Below, piece by piece: positions 32,034-40,908 of a DNA stretch of 64,000 nt. How positions within the stretch are numbered: the first letter of the stretch is position 1; each line of letters begins with the position of its first letter. The notes beneath the pieces were generated by a model, which made no database searches, had not been told where the DNA came from, and saw only the letters and a program-made list of their open reading frames with translations. Where the stretch lies: contig JALEZZ010000069.1 in NCBI GenBank assembly GCA_022773585.1, positions 1-64,000 of the forward strand, in the 5' to 3' direction. The position numbers and the translations under genes are program-made. The DNA comes from Selenomonas sp. GTDB lineage: Bacteria; Bacillota; Negativicutes; Selenomonadales; Selenomonadaceae.

Positions 32034-32660
32034 TCAGTCGTGCAGGCTTTCAAAATCCTTTCCCGATGGCAGCGTGCCTCGAAGTGCTTCCGGCAGTTCC
32101 TGCGTCAGCTGATAGGCGCTCACACCCATGGGCTTTGTCATGTCGCGCAGGGAATATTCTGCGATGACATCGTTCTTGCCTTTGCAGAGGATGAGGCCGA
32201 TGGTCGGCGCGTCGCCTTCGCCACGCATCTGGCTGTCGACAGCGGACAGATAGAAATTCAGCTTGCCCGCATACTCCGGCTGGAACTCGCCTGTCTTGAG
32301 CTCGATGACGAAATAACAATGCAGCTTCACATTGTAGAACAAGAGGTCGATATAGAAATCTTCTCCGCCGACGACGATGTGGTACTGATGGCCGAGGAAG
32401 GCAAAGCCCTGGCCGAGCTCGAGGAGCATTTTCGTGACGTTGTGAACGAGCAGGTCTTCAAACTCGCGTTCTAGCATGTCCTTCTGAAATCCGATAAAAT
32501 CAAAAACATAGGGATCCTTCATCTTGGATATCTTCTTGTGCATACCAGATTCTCTCTTGCTTTGATTTTACTTTGTCGAGAAGCGAGATATTATGCCCCC
32601 ATGGCAATTTTGCAAAGACCTTTTGCAAAATCTCCTCATCCGTGATTTCAGACGCGAACT
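32034..32660 (-). pseudogene. DUF1016 (YhcG/PDDEXK) nuclease, truncated and frameshifted
   Basis: The C-terminal nuclease domain is readable (MKDPYVFDFIGFQKDML..EFEDLLVHNVTKMLLELGQGFAFLGHQYHIVVGGEDFYIDLLFYNVKLHCYFVIELKTGEFQPEYAGKLNFYL). An earlier piece (LPWGHNISLLDKVKSKQERIWYAQ) lies in another frame (about 32500-32600) and the region normally linking them is missing. The N-terminal domain is cut at about 32660 where mnmG ends. Such proteins are often linked to mobile DNA or restriction loci. Confidence 0.75.
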
Positions 32661-34621
32661 TCCTGCTTCTTTCCCGCAGACTCCCGCAACCGTCTCTGCT
32701 GCTCCAGCCACACCATGAGCACGGAGACGTCGGCGGGGGAGACGCCGCTGATGCGGCTGGCCTGGCCGAGGCTTTCGGGGCGGATGCTTGCGAGCTTTTC
32801 ACGCGCTTCGTCGCGGAGGCTCGGGACGGTGTTGTAGTCGATGGTATCTGGCAGGCGCTTGGCCTCGAGTTTTTCCATGTGCGCGACCTGCTCCATCTGC
32901 TTCTTGATGTAGCCTTCGTAACGGCTCTGGATCTCGACCTGGTCGCGGACTTCTTTCGCGAGGGCGGGCAGGTCGGGGAGCGCGGTGCGGAGGCTGTCGT
33001 AGGTGACTTCCGTGCGCTTCAGGAGGTCGTAGGCCGTCGTGGCGCTATGGATGGGGGCGATGCCGGCTTCTTCGAGCGCGGCATTCTGCGCGGTGCTCGG
33101 CGTCAGCAGCGTGTCGTGGAGCAGTTTCAGCGCGTCGTCGATGGCGGCTTTTTTCGTCAAAAAACGGTCCCAGCGTTCGTCCGTGACGAGGCCGATGCGG
33201 CGGCCGATCGGCGTGAGGCGCATGTCGGCGTTGTCCTGCCGCAGCAGCAGGCGATATTCGGCGCGGCTCGTCATCATGCGGTACGGCTCGTGCGTGCCTT
33301 TCGTGACGAGGTCGTCGATGAGGACGCCGATGTAGGCGTCGGAGCGGCGCAGGACGACAGGGTCTTCGCCCTTGAGGAAGAGCGCGGCATTGATGCCCGC
33401 GATGAGCCCCTGTGCAGCCGCTTCCTCGTAGCCGGACGTGCCATTCGCCTGACCCGCGGAGAAGAAGCCGCGGATGGCCTTGAATTCGAGGCTCGGTTTC
33501 AGCTGCGTCGGGTCGATGCAGTCGTACTCGATGGCGTAGCCCGCGCGCATGACGTGGCAGTGCTCGAGGCCGGGGATGGTATGGAGGAACGCGAGCTGGA
33601 CGTCCATCGGCATGGACGTGCTCATGCCCTGCACGTAGACCTCGTTCGTGTGCAGGCCCTCGGGTTCGAGGAAGAGCTGGTGGCGGTCCTTGTCGGGGAA
33701 ACGCAGGATCTTCGTCTCGATCGACGGGCAGTAGCGCGGGCCGACGCCCTCGATGATGCCGTTCGCCATCGGGGCACGGTCCATGTTGTCGCGCAGGATC
33801 TTGTGCGTCGCCTCGTTCGTGTACGTGAGGTAGCACGGCACTTGCTCGCGCGTCGTGACGTCAGACAGAAAGGAGAAATTGCGCGCCTCGTCATCGCCGG
33901 GCTGTAACTGCATCTTGTCATAATCGAGCGTGCGGGCGTCGACGCGGGCAGGCGTGCCGGTCTTGAAGCGCATGAGACGGACGCCAGCCGCCGCGAGGGA
34001 GTCGGAGAAATGCATCGCCGGGCGCTGGCCGTTCGGCCCGCCGCTATAGGTGTGCTCGCCAATGATGATGCGGCCTTTGAGATACGTGCCCGTCGCCATG
34101 ACGATGGCGGGCGCGAGATAGACTTCGCCCGTCTCGACGACGACGCCCTTGACGCGCTTGTTCGGCCCGCAGGCGACAGAAGTGTGTGAGGTTGCATCTG
34201 CAACCTCTTTCTGTGTCGGCACATCCTCGAGCAAGAGATCGGTGATGAGGATCTGCTTGACGTCGAGGTTCTCCGTGTTCTCGCACGTCTCCTTCATCGT
34301 GAACTGGTAAAGCTTCTTGTCAGCCTGCGCGCGCAGCGCGTGGACGGCCGGGCCCTTGCCCGTGTTGAGCATGCGGAACTGGATGCACGTCTTGTCCGCA
34401 TTGATGCCCATCTCGCCGCCAAGCGCATCAACTTCTCGCACGAGATGCCCTTTCGCCGGCCCGCCGACGGACGGGTTGCACGGCATCAGCGCGATGTTGT
34501 CCATCGAAAGCGTCGCAAGGAGCGTCCGCTGCCCCATGCGCGCCGCCGCCAGCGCCGCCTCGACGCCGGCATGCCCCGCACCGATCACGATGACGTCATA
34601 GTTTCCTGCAATGAATTGCAT
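32648..34621 (-). CDS. mnmG: tRNA uridine-5-carboxymethylaminomethyl modification enzyme MnmG
   Basis: 657 residues; FAD-binding [18 protein letters not shown] (13-30), [23 protein letters not shown] (48-70), FKTGTPAR, and the C-terminal GidA-associated helical domain. With MnmE it modifies the wobble U34 of tRNAs. Residues about 136-150, between LLLEDVPT and CGPNKRVKG, are encoded by a 45-base palindrome (34172-34216) and look like an in-frame insertion. mnmE is upstream on the same strand but separated by two unrelated loci. AGGAGGACG precedes the ATG. Confidence 0.96.
   Translation of the reverse strand: MQFIAGNYDVIVIGAGHAGVEAALAAARMGQRTLLATLSMDNIALMPCNPSVGGPAKGHLVREVDALGGEMGINADKTCIQFRMLNTGKGPAVHALRAQADKKLYQFTMKETCENTENLDVKQILITDLLLEDVPTQKEVADATSHTSVACGPNKRVKGVVVETGEVYLAPAIVMATGTYLKGRIIIGEHTYSGGPNGQRPAMHFSDSLAAAGVRLMRFKTGTPARVDARTLDYDKMQLQPGDDEARNFSFLSDVTTREQVPCYLTYTNEATHKILRDNMDRAPMANGIIEGVGPRYCPSIETKILRFPDKDRHQLFLEPEGLHTNEVYVQGMSTSMPMDVQLAFLHTIPGLEHCHVMRAGYAIEYDCIDPTQLKPSLEFKAIRGFFSAGQANGTSGYEEAAAQGLIAGINAALFLKGEDPVVLRRSDAYIGVLIDDLVTKGTHEPYRMMTSRAEYRLLLRQDNADMRLTPIGRRIGLVTDERWDRFLTKKAAIDDALKLLHDTLLTPSTAQNAALEEAGIAPIHSATTAYDLLKRTEVTYDSLRTALPDLPALAKEVRDQVEIQSRYEGYIKKQMEQVAHMEKLEAKRLPDTIDYNTVPSLRDEAREKLASIRPESLGQASRISGVSPADVSVLMVWLEQQRRLRESAGKKQEVRV
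34172..34216. repeat. Palindrome inserted in frame in mnmG
   Basis: CGACAGAAG, GAGGTTGCA / TGCAACCTC, TTTCTGTGTCG. Length 45 bases (15 codons), so the frame is kept. Confidence 0.6.
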
Positions 34622-34641
34622 GTTCGTCCTCCTAGCAAAAA

Positions 34642-34663
34642 AGCCCGCTCTCCCGAGCGGGCT
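34642..34663 (-). terminator. Leftward terminator before mnmG
   Basis: AGCCCGCTC/GAGCGGGCT stem followed leftward by TTTTTT. It can end the antisense RNA that crosses the small toxin gene. Confidence 0.75.
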
Positions 34664-34691
34664 TGAAAGTTCATTGGCTCCATGGTATCAT
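34663..34691 (+). promoter_or_regulatory. Promoter of small toxin 3
   Basis: TTGAAA (34663-34668), 17 bases, TATCAT (34686-34691). The leader has CTTCCTTCGAACGGAAGGAG, a hairpin that folds over the ribosome site. Confidence 0.7.
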
Positions 34692-34742
34692 GAAGACGCC
34701 GACGGAGCCGGTTTCTTCCTTCGAACGGAAGGAGGGATCCGC

Positions 34743-34814
34743 ATGAGCCCATACGAAAAGCTGGCATTACTGCTAGCCATTCTGAAACTCTTGCACGATT
34801 ACCTCAATAAGTAA
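34743..34814 (+). CDS. Small hydrophobic type I toxin candidate 3 (23 aa)
   Basis: 23 residues, MSPYEKLALLLAILKLLHDYLNK, that is an amphipathic leucine-rich helix. GGAAGGAGG is eight bases before the ATG. The mRNA would end at a hairpin with T-run near 34900 (AGCTGACG / CGTCGGCT TTTT). The strand-opposite RNA and the direct repeat 34755-34778 / 34911-34934 match the layout of type I systems. An in-frame look-alike (EKLSLLIALL) on the same strand over the second repeat suggests that the repeat arose by copying the toxin start. Confidence 0.6.
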   Translation: MSPYEKLALLLAILKLLHDYLNK

Positions 34815-34997
34815 GAATAGAAATTGGTTTTAAAGGGTCTCGCTTTCTTACGACTCAAAATCGAAACGAGGAAGCTGACGACACCACACCGTCGGCTTTT
34901 TGCGTCGCAAGAAAAGCTGTCCTTGTTGATAGCCTTATTATACCAAAGGCCGCCTGATGTTTCAAGCGGCCTTTTTTCTTTCGTCTGCGTATTTTTC

Positions 34998-35047
34998 TTG
35001 ACATATGCCAGTAAAAGAGTTATATTTGATTCATGACATATGTCGGT
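34998..35047 (+). promoter_or_regulatory. Promoter and possible operator of the DUF134-NifX gene
   Basis: TTGACA (34998-35003), 17 bases, TATATT (35021-35026). GACATATG occurs twice, over the -35 and again after the start point (35036-35045, GACATATGTC, a palindrome), a candidate operator. Confidence 0.6.
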
Positions 35048-35073
35048 ATCTTATTCCCGAAAGGAGGCATTCC

Positions 35074-35853
35074 ATGGCCAGACCAGCCAAGCCGCGCCGC
35101 ATCTGCATGCTGCCGCCGTGCCGTTTGTTTGTGCCGGATTCTTCGGATCCAGCCGAGGCGGCCACGGCGGCGGGCGCTGCGAAAAGCAAGGCGACGCCCG
35201 CCCCTGTCGTGCTGACGCTCGACGAGTATGAGTGCCTGCGCCTGCTCGACTACGAGGGTGGCGATCAGGCGCTCTGCGCGGCGGCGATGGATGTCGCGCG
35301 CACGACGGTGCAGGCGATGTACGTCCGTGCGCGGCAAAAGCTCGCGCAGGCGCTCGTCGAGGGGCGTCCGCTCGAAATCGCGGGCGGCAGCTATGATGTC
35401 TGCGACACGCCGCACGCTGGCTGCTGCTGCGCGGAGCGGCTGCGCCATGGATGCCCGCGCATTTCCGCAAAGAAAAGGAGCGAACACACGATGAAACTCG
35501 CCGTCACGTACAGCCCCGATGGGCAGATTTTCCAGCATTTTGGCAAGACACAGGCGTTCAAGGTCTACGACATCGAAAAAGGTGCCATCCAAGCCTCAGA
35601 GGTCAAGGACACGGAGGGACAGGGCCATGGCGCTCTCGCCGGCCTGCTGCGCGGATGGGGCGTCGATACGCTAATCTGCGGCGGCATGGGCATGGGCGCG
35701 AAGAATGCGCTCGCCGATGCCGGCATCGAGATCTATGCGGGCTGCACGGGCGCTGCCGATGACGCTGTCGCCGCCCTGCTCGCCGGCACGCTCGCAAAGA
35801 GCGATGCCGCGACGTGCGACCACCACCATGGCGAACATACGTGCCACGCATGA
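35074..35853 (+). CDS. DUF134 DNA-binding domain fused to NifX/NifB-type metal-cluster-binding domain
   Basis: 259 residues. The first about 135 match the DUF134/UPF0251 family (MARPAKPRRICMLPPCRLFVP, then a sigma-like helix-turn-helix LTLDEYECLRLLDYEGGDQALCAAAMDVARTTVQAMYVRARQKLAQAL). After a cysteine-rich bridge (CDTPHAGCCCAERLRHGC) a dinitrogenase iron-molybdenum cofactor domain begins at MKLAVTYSPDGQIFQHFGKTQAFKVYDIE and ends in a His/Cys-rich tail (CDHHHGEHTCHA). Possibly a metal- or cluster-sensing autoregulator. AAGGAGG precedes the ATG. No nif genes are near. Confidence 0.82.
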   Translation: MARPAKPRRICMLPPCRLFVPDSSDPAEAATAAGAAKSKATPAPVVLTLDEYECLRLLDYEGGDQALCAAAMDVARTTVQAMYVRARQKLAQALVEGRPLEIAGGSYDVCDTPHAGCCCAERLRHGCPRISAKKRSEHTMKLAVTYSPDGQIFQHFGKTQAFKVYDIEKGAIQASEVKDTEGQGHGALAGLLRGWGVDTLICGGMGMGAKNALADAGIEIYAGCTGAADDAVAALLAGTLAKSDAATCDHHHGEHTCHA

Positions 35854-35877
35854 CAAAAAATCATTTTTGAATAAAAG

Positions 35878-35911
35878 AAGCCTGCTCGCATGGGAGCAGG
35901 CTTCTTTTTTG
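35878..35911. terminator. Two-way terminator
   Basis: GAAGCCTGCTC/GAGCAGGCTTC stem with TTTTTT rightward, between the DUF134-NifX gene and the convergent end of mnmE. Confidence 0.8.
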
Positions 35912-35916
35912 ATGAT

Positions 35917-37287
35917 TCATTTGCCGATGCAGAACTTCGAGAAGATCTCGTCAATGAGGTCTTCCGAGGCCTTCTCTCCCGTGATCTCGCCAAGCGTCTC
36001 CCACGCAGAGCGCAGGTCGATGGAGACAAAGTCGGCGGAGAGGCCGTTTGCGATGGTCGCGAGCGCGGCGCGGAAGTGGTCGTCGGCTTTGCGCAGCAGG
36101 GCGGCATCGCGTTCGCCGGAGACGTAGCTTTCCTCGGGCGTCTCGGTGATGCCGGCGATGCGGGCGATCTCGGCCGTCAGCGCGTCGAAGCCGCGCTCGT
36201 CCTTCGTGGAGATGGAGAGGACGGGAGCATCGACAGACAGGTCTTTCGCCGTCGTGACGGCGGGGAGGTCGGCCTTGTTCAGGAGGACGATGGCCTGCTT
36301 GTCTTGGATGAGCTCGAGGATGGCGCGGTCTTCGTCCGTGAGCGACTGGCTGCCGTCGAAGAGGGCGAGGACGAGGGCGGCGCGGCTGGCGTATTCGCGC
36401 GCTTTCTCGACACCGATGCGCTCGACGGCGTCCGTGGCCTCGCGGATGCCGGCCGTGTCGATGATGCGCAGCGGCACGCCGCCGATGTCGGCCGTTTCCT
36501 CGATGCTGTCGCGCGTCGTACCGGGGATGTCGGTGACGATGGCGCGTTCCTCGCGCAGCAGGGTATTGAGGAGGCTCGACTTGCCGACGTTTGGTTTGCC
36601 GACGATGGCTGTGAGCAGGCCGTCGCGCAGGATGCGGCCGGTGTGCGCCGTCGCGAGCAGGGCGCGGAGCTCGCTGCGGATGCGTGTGACTTCGCGCTCG
36701 ACCTCGTCGATGGCGACGTCGTCGATGTCATCCTCGGGGAAGTCGATGGTGGCTTCGAGATGGGCGATCATGGCGAGGCATTTCTCGCGCATGGTGCGGA
36801 TGCGGCCGGAGAAATGGCCGGCGAGGTGGCTCTCGGCGACGGAGAGGGCGCGGTCGGTGCGGGCGCTGATGACGTCCATGACGGCCTGCGCCTGCGAGAG
36901 ATCGAGGCGGCCGGAGAGGAACGCGCGCTTCGTGAATTCGCCGCGCTCGGCGAGGCGGGCGCCATGGGCGAGCACGAGGCCGAGCACGCGGCGCAGCACG
37001 ACGCTGCCGCCATGACACTGGAGCTCGACAACGTCTTCGCGCGTGTAGGAGTGCGGCGCGCGCATGACGAGGGCGATGGCCTCGTCGACGGTCTCAGCCG
37101 TGTCGCTGACGATGTGGCCATAGACGGCGCGGCCGGCCGGCGTCTTTGCGAGCGGCGTGCCGGATGCGGCGGCAAAGACGCGGTCAGAGATGGCGAGCGC
37201 GTCTTTGCCGCTGACGCGGATGATGCCGATGCCAGCAGCGCCGGGCGCCGTCGCGATGGCGGCGATGGTGTCTTGATATGATGGCAT
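35917..37287 (-). CDS. mnmE: tRNA modification GTPase MnmE
   Basis: 456 residues. N-terminal folate-binding domain (TIAAIATAPGAAGIGIIRVSG), helical domain, inserted Ras-like G domain with GKPNVGKSSLLN (P-loop), DIPGTTRD (G2), DTAGIR (G3), NKAD (G4), and the C-terminal CIGK that closes all MnmE proteins. Works with MnmG on U34 of tRNAs. AAGGAG lies eight bases before the ATG; a start seven codons earlier is less likely. Confidence 0.97.
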   Translation of the reverse strand: MPSYQDTIAAIATAPGAAGIGIIRVSGKDALAISDRVFAAASGTPLAKTPAGRAVYGHIVSDTAETVDEAIALVMRAPHSYTREDVVELQCHGGSVVLRRVLGLVLAHGARLAERGEFTKRAFLSGRLDLSQAQAVMDVISARTDRALSVAESHLAGHFSGRIRTMREKCLAMIAHLEATIDFPEDDIDDVAIDEVEREVTRIRSELRALLATAHTGRILRDGLLTAIVGKPNVGKSSLLNTLLREERAIVTDIPGTTRDSIEETADIGGVPLRIIDTAGIREATDAVERIGVEKAREYASRAALVLALFDGSQSLTDEDRAILELIQDKQAIVLLNKADLPAVTTAKDLSVDAPVLSISTKDERGFDALTAEIARIAGITETPEESYVSGERDAALLRKADDHFRAALATIANGLSADFVSIDLRSAWETLGEITGEKASEDLIDEIFSKFCIGK

Positions 37288-37343
37288 GAAAACTGCTCCT
37301 TCTATCAATGATTCTTTTTATGCCGAATGTTCCGTATCATCCA

Positions 37344-37528
37344 GGCCCCCTCTCAGAGGGGGCTGTCACCGCAGGTGACTGGGGGAGTGTCGAAGGTAGT
37401 ACGTGGGATATAGCTGGATTGCCTCCTGCGAAGACATACCTTCGCAGATACTATCGAATGAATTGCCAAGCCCTACCTTCGACACTCCCACCACCGCTTC
37501 GCGGTCCCCCTCCCTCTGAGAGGGAGGC
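37344..37528. repeat. MITE-like family, complete element, core type A
   Basis: CCCCCTCTCAGAGGGGG, GTCACCGCAGGTGAC, GTGTCGAAGGTAG, TGCGAAGACATACCTTCGCA, CTACCTTCGACACTCCC, CCACCGCTTCGCGG, CTCCCTCTGAGAGGGAG. Fills the gap between mnmE and jag. Confidence 0.93.
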
Positions 37529-37596
37529 TTTTATTCTTTCTACGAAAAAAAGGACGGCCGCACATGCTTTCGTGCAACCATCCCTTCTTGCTTTTC

Positions 37597-38787
37597 TTAT
37601 TCTTCTTCCACGCGCTCGGCGCTTTCCGCGTTCCGTTCCCTTCTGGGACGGTAGCGGCGCTTCTTCTTCGGAGCGATGACGACGCAGCGATAGGGCTCGT
37701 CACCATCGCTGTACGTCGAGACGCGGCCATTCTCCTGGAGCGCCATGTGGATGATCTTGCGCTCGTGGCGGTTCATGGGCTCGAGGCGGACTTCAGCGTG
37801 GATGCGGCAGGCTTTTTCCGCGAGGTGGCCGGCGAGGCGGCGGAGCGTCTCCTCGCGGCGGCTGCGGTAGTCCATGGCGTCGAGGACGACGTGGATGCGC
37901 CCGTCTTCGCGGCCCTTGTTCGCTGCGAGATTCGTGAGATACTGCAGCGCGTCGAGCGTCTGGCCGTGTTTGCCGATCAGGATGCCGAGGCCGTCGCCCT
38001 GCAGGTTGTAGACGGAGCCTTCGTCCGTCTCCTGGAGCGTCATTTGGACGTCGAGCCCCATGCAGCGGAAGACTTCGCAGAGGAACTTCTCTGCGCACTG
38101 GCGCGGCGTGAGGTCTTCCTCGGCAACGCCTTCATAGTCAGGCGTGACGGGGACGGGCGGCGTCGCGGGCTTTTTCGGCGCGGCGGACACGTCTGCGGAA
38201 AAGTCGCGGTGTTCGTCGCTGGAGCGGCGGCTCTGGCGGGGACGGCGGCCATGACGGTCGTCGCGTCCTCCGCGTTCCTCGCGGTAGCTGCGGGAGCGTT
38301 CTCTGCGGCCTTCGCCAAAGGGCTTTGCCTCGGGCGGCGTCGTGGCTGTGACGCCATAGGAGCGCTGCTCGCTGTACGGCGTGTCGATGGCACCGCTCTC
38401 GTCGGGCGGCATCCACGGGCGGTCGGAGGGGCCGGCACTTTCCGTGCTTTCAGCGGCTGCCTTTTGATGCAGTTCCGCAGGTTTCGCCTCCGGAGCCTTT
38501 TCGACGCGCTCCGTGCGCGCCTGCTGTTTCGGCGCTGGCGGCGTCTTCACGGCCTGCACCGGTTCCGCCGGCTTCATGGAGGCAGGCTCCGCCTTGCGCT
38601 CTTTCTGTGGCGCTTCTTTCTTCGTCACGCGCACTTTTGCCGGATGCGCGCCGAAGATGCCGAAGAAGCCTTTCGACGGGGCTTCGAGGACTTCGACCGT
38701 GGCTTCGTCACGCGTGCAGCCGAGGAGGTCGAGGGCTTTTCTGGCTGCTTCTTCGACGGTCTTTCCCGTCGCTTCCTGCACTGCCAT
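37597..38787 (-). CDS. jag: Jag/KhpB RNA-binding protein
   Basis: 396 residues: Jag_N domain (1-50, ATGKTVEEAARKALDLLGCTRDEATVEVLEAPSKGFFG), a long low-complexity linker (about 55-235, charged, with a RERSRSYREERGGRDDRHGRR stretch), KH domain (DGLGILIGKHGQTLDALQYLTNLA), and R3H domain (RRLAGHLAEKACRIHAEVRLEPMNRHERKIIHMAL). Binds RNA and influences envelope growth in Firmicutes. The linker is unusually long. Its ATG follows the yidC stop with no gap. Confidence 0.93.
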   Translation of the reverse strand: MAVQEATGKTVEEAARKALDLLGCTRDEATVEVLEAPSKGFFGIFGAHPAKVRVTKKEAPQKERKAEPASMKPAEPVQAVKTPPAPKQQARTERVEKAPEAKPAELHQKAAAESTESAGPSDRPWMPPDESGAIDTPYSEQRSYGVTATTPPEAKPFGEGRRERSRSYREERGGRDDRHGRRPRQSRRSSDEHRDFSADVSAAPKKPATPPVPVTPDYEGVAEEDLTPRQCAEKFLCEVFRCMGLDVQMTLQETDEGSVYNLQGDGLGILIGKHGQTLDALQYLTNLAANKGREDGRIHVVLDAMDYRSRREETLRRLAGHLAEKACRIHAEVRLEPMNRHERKIIHMALQENGRVSTYSDGDEPYRCVVIAPKKKRRYRPRRERNAESAERVEEE

Positions 38788-39483
38788 TCAGTCCTCCTCC
38801 CCTTTCGCGTCGGCTTTCTTGGCGTTCGGCTTTTCCTTGCCGCGGTACATCCACCACTGCTGCACGATCTGGCAGCAGTTCATGGCGACCCAGTAGAGGA
38901 CGAGGCCCGAGGCGAAGCTCCAGCTGATGAAGCCGATGAAGAGCGGCATCATGTAGGCCATCATCTTCATCTGCGTGTTGCTCATGTCGGACGTCTGGCG
39001 CGTCTGGAGATACGTCGTGACGGCCGCGAGAATCGGCAGGATGTGCAGGGGGTCGGCCTCTGACATCGACGGCAGCCAGAGGAACTCAGCCGCTTCCGGC
39101 GTCGGATACTGGAAGTTGAACAGGGCGTAGTACATGCCCATGAGAATCGGCATCTGGATGAGCAGCGGCAGGCAGCCCGCGAGCGGGTTGACGCCGGCCT
39201 CGCTGTAGAGCTGGCCGATCTTCTGCTGCATGACCTGCGGGTTGTCCTTGTACTTCTCCTGGATTTTCTTCATCTTCGGAGAGAGTTCCTGCATCGCCTT
39301 CATGGACTTGATCTGCTTCACCGTCAGCGGGTAGAGGCACATCTTGACGAGGATGGTGAGGAGGATGATGGCCGCACCGTAGCTGCCGAAGCCTGCGACG
39401 TCCGTCAGATCATAGAGGAGCTGCAGGATGAAGCCGAGGATTGCTTCGATGGGAGCGAACACGGAGGAAAAGAATTCTTGCAA
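38788..39483 (-). CDS. yidC: Membrane protein insertase YidC
   Basis: 231 residues, the short Gram-positive form without the E. coli periplasmic domain. Five membrane segments, TILVKMCLYPLTVKQIKSMKAMQELSPKMKKIQEKYK (with the groove arginine replaced by lysine/other residues), NPLAGCLPLLIQMPILMGMYYALF, and MAYMMPLFIGFISWSFASGLVLYWVAMN. No lipobox. The start codon is TTG, with GGACGTGA upstream. Part of the conserved rpmH-rnpA-yidD-yidC-jag run. Confidence 0.95.
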   Translation of the reverse strand: MQEFFSSVFAPIEAILGFILQLLYDLTDVAGFGSYGAAIILLTILVKMCLYPLTVKQIKSMKAMQELSPKMKKIQEKYKDNPQVMQQKIGQLYSEAGVNPLAGCLPLLIQMPILMGMYYALFNFQYPTPEAAEFLWLPSMSEADPLHILPILAAVTTYLQTRQTSDMSNTQMKMMAYMMPLFIGFISWSFASGLVLYWVAMNCCQIVQQWWMYRGKEKPNAKKADAKGEED

Positions 39484-39536
39484 TTCATCACGTCCATTTC
39501 AAAAAATCATTTTCGAGCTTACGGAGTCTTTATTCA

Positions 39537-39600
39537 GGCCCCCTCTAGAGGGGGCTGTCAGCGAAGCTGACTGGGGGAGTAGTTGGGAGCACTTGCCAAA
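39537..39600. repeat. MITE-like family, half element, core type C
   Basis: GGCCCCCTCTAGAGGGGGC, GTCAGCGAAGCTGAC, TGGGGGAGTAGTTGGGAGC; the other half is missing. Lies between yidC and yidD. Confidence 0.8.
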
Positions 39601-39606
39601 CGAGTT

Positions 39607-39816
39607 TCATGGCACTGGGTCATAACCGCCTTTGTGAAAGGGATGGCACCGCAAGATTCTCTTGACTGCCATCCACCCGCCTCTCCATGCCCCATATTTC
39701 CCGATGGCCTCCATCGCGTATGCGGAGCACGTCGGCACGTAGCGGCACGACGGCAGGAAGAGCGGCGAGATGGCCGCCCGGTAAAAGCGGATGAGGAAGA
39801 GGAGCAGCGCTTTCAT
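39607..39816 (-). CDS. yidD: Membrane protein insertion efficiency factor YidD
   Basis: 69 residues with the family pattern [63 protein letters not shown]. Three conserved cysteines. The ATG at 39816 overlaps the rnpA stop by four bases, so translation is coupled. Confidence 0.96.
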   Translation of the reverse strand: MKALLLFLIRFYRAAISPLFLPSCRYVPTCSAYAMEAIGKYGAWRGGWMAVKRILRCHPFHKGGYDPVP

Positions 39817-40214
39817 GGCTGCGTCCTCCGGAGGATGCCGGCGCGGCGGCAGAGCGAGAGGTAGCACCGCTCGACTTCCTGCCTTTTTGCATCGACGGCC
39901 GCCCGACGCCCCACGAGGACGAGGGCGAGATGCTCCGCGAGCTCCGCCTGATGCAGGCGGTAGCACTCCCGCAGGAGCCTCTTGACGCGCACGCGGCGGA
40001 CGGCGCAGCCGAGCTTCTTGCCGGCCGCGAAGCCGACCTCGCCCTTGAGCTTCTTCTCGCCCGCGCGCACGCGGAATACATAGAGCACGAGATGGCGTCC
40101 GGCATAGGATTTCCCGAGGCGGTAGACCCGCTGGAAAGAAGCCGCGCGCTTCAGCATGCGCCGGCGCGCAAGCGTCTTTTTCGGCGCTTCCAGTTCCTTT
40201 TCCAAACGGCCCAT
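39813..40214 (-). CDS. rnpA: Ribonuclease P protein component
   Basis: Protein subunit that assists the RNase P ribozyme in 5' maturation of tRNA. From the ATG at 40214 it has 133 residues; core motifs are [31 protein letters not shown] and [18 protein letters not shown] (the RNR motif, here VRVKRLLRE). The start is uncertain: this ATG touches its AGGAG, while a later ATG (40157) has no ribosome site and would cut into the conserved N-terminus. A perfect hairpin (CCCGGGAAGCTCCCGGG, about 40236-40253) sits just upstream. Confidence 0.9.
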   Translation of the reverse strand: MGRLEKELEAPKKTLARRRMLKRAASFQRVYRLGKSYAGRHLVLYVFRVRAGEKKLKGEVGFAAGKKLGCAVRRVRVKRLLRECYRLHQAELAEHLALVLVGRRAAVDAKRQEVERCYLSLCRRAGILRRTQP

Positions 40215-40314
40215 CTCCTGCTCACTGATCTTCGTAGTCCCGGGAGCTTCCCGGGAGGTTTCTGGAATGTCTGCAAAAATGGAAAAAGGCCACCGCAAGG
40301 TGACCTGGTCCATC

Positions 40315-40449
40315 TTATGCGGAAATCTTCTTCCGGCCACGCTGGCGTCTTCTCTTCAGGACGAGACGGCCGCCTTTCGTCTTCATGCGCTCGCGGAAGC
40401 CGTGCGTCATCTTGCGCCAATGGTTGTTCGGCTGATACGTCTGCTTCAA
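40315..40449 (-). CDS. rpmH: 50S ribosomal protein L34
   Basis: 44 residues, [41 protein letters not shown], an intact L34. Starts with TTG; GGGAGGTGA lies four bases before it, which fixes the start. Divergent from dnaA across the origin. Confidence 0.97.
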   Translation of the reverse strand: MKQTYQPNNHWRKMTHGFRERMKTKGGRLVLKRRRQRGRKKISA

Positions 40450-40554
40450 ATCGTTCACCTCCCTGCAAGTGGTGTTCTGCAAGCGGCGGTTTTGCCCGCA
40501 CGCATTGTTAGCTATTCCAGATTATAAAGCAAGAAAGCGCGCGATGTCAAGCCG

Positions 40555-40860
40555 TTTTCCACGGAAATCGGTGGATAACGGCGGCCGTTCTGTGGACAAA
40601 CGTTGTGGAAAAGGCGCGGCGGCCGCGAAAACCTGTTGATAACTCCCGCTGCATCTGCTAAAATATTCCTTGATTCTACGACACGGATTTCCAGATTTCC
40701 ACAGGTTATCCACCGGATGCAGTGCATCGTTTCTCCCACAGATGACGGAGCCGGAGGCGACTTTTCCGCCTCGTGTGCGCTCGTTTTTTTTTGCAATGCC
40801 GGTGAAGTTATCCACAGACTGTGGATGAAATTGTGGATAAATGATACCCTGTGGACAGAA
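40555..40860. other. oriC: oriC, upstream part (DnaA-box cluster before dnaA)
   Basis: Perfect DnaA boxes at 40808-40816 (TTATCCACA) and 40832-40840 (TGTGGATAA). One-mismatch boxes at 40570-40578, 40591-40599, 40604-40612, 40634-40642, 40706-40714 and 40820-40828. An AT-rich stretch near 40655-40672 (CTAAAATATTCCTTGATTC). The cluster fills the rpmH-dnaA gap and also holds the dnaA promoter region. Confidence 0.9.
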
Positions 40861-40908
40861 AAAAATTGCATTCCTACCATTATATGCATCCAGAAAGGAA
40901 CATCCTCT

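Larger units (their letters stand above)
34640..34930 (-). ncRNA. Candidate type I antitoxin RNA 3
   Basis: Promoter TTGAAA (34960-34965), 17 bases, TATAAT (34937-34942), start near 34930. It may stop at the internal hairpin (about 34871-34895) or run to the terminator at 34642-34663, which would make it fully antisense to the toxin mRNA. Its first bases (complement of 34911-34934) are also a near-complement of toxin codons 5-12 (34755-34778). Confidence 0.55.
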
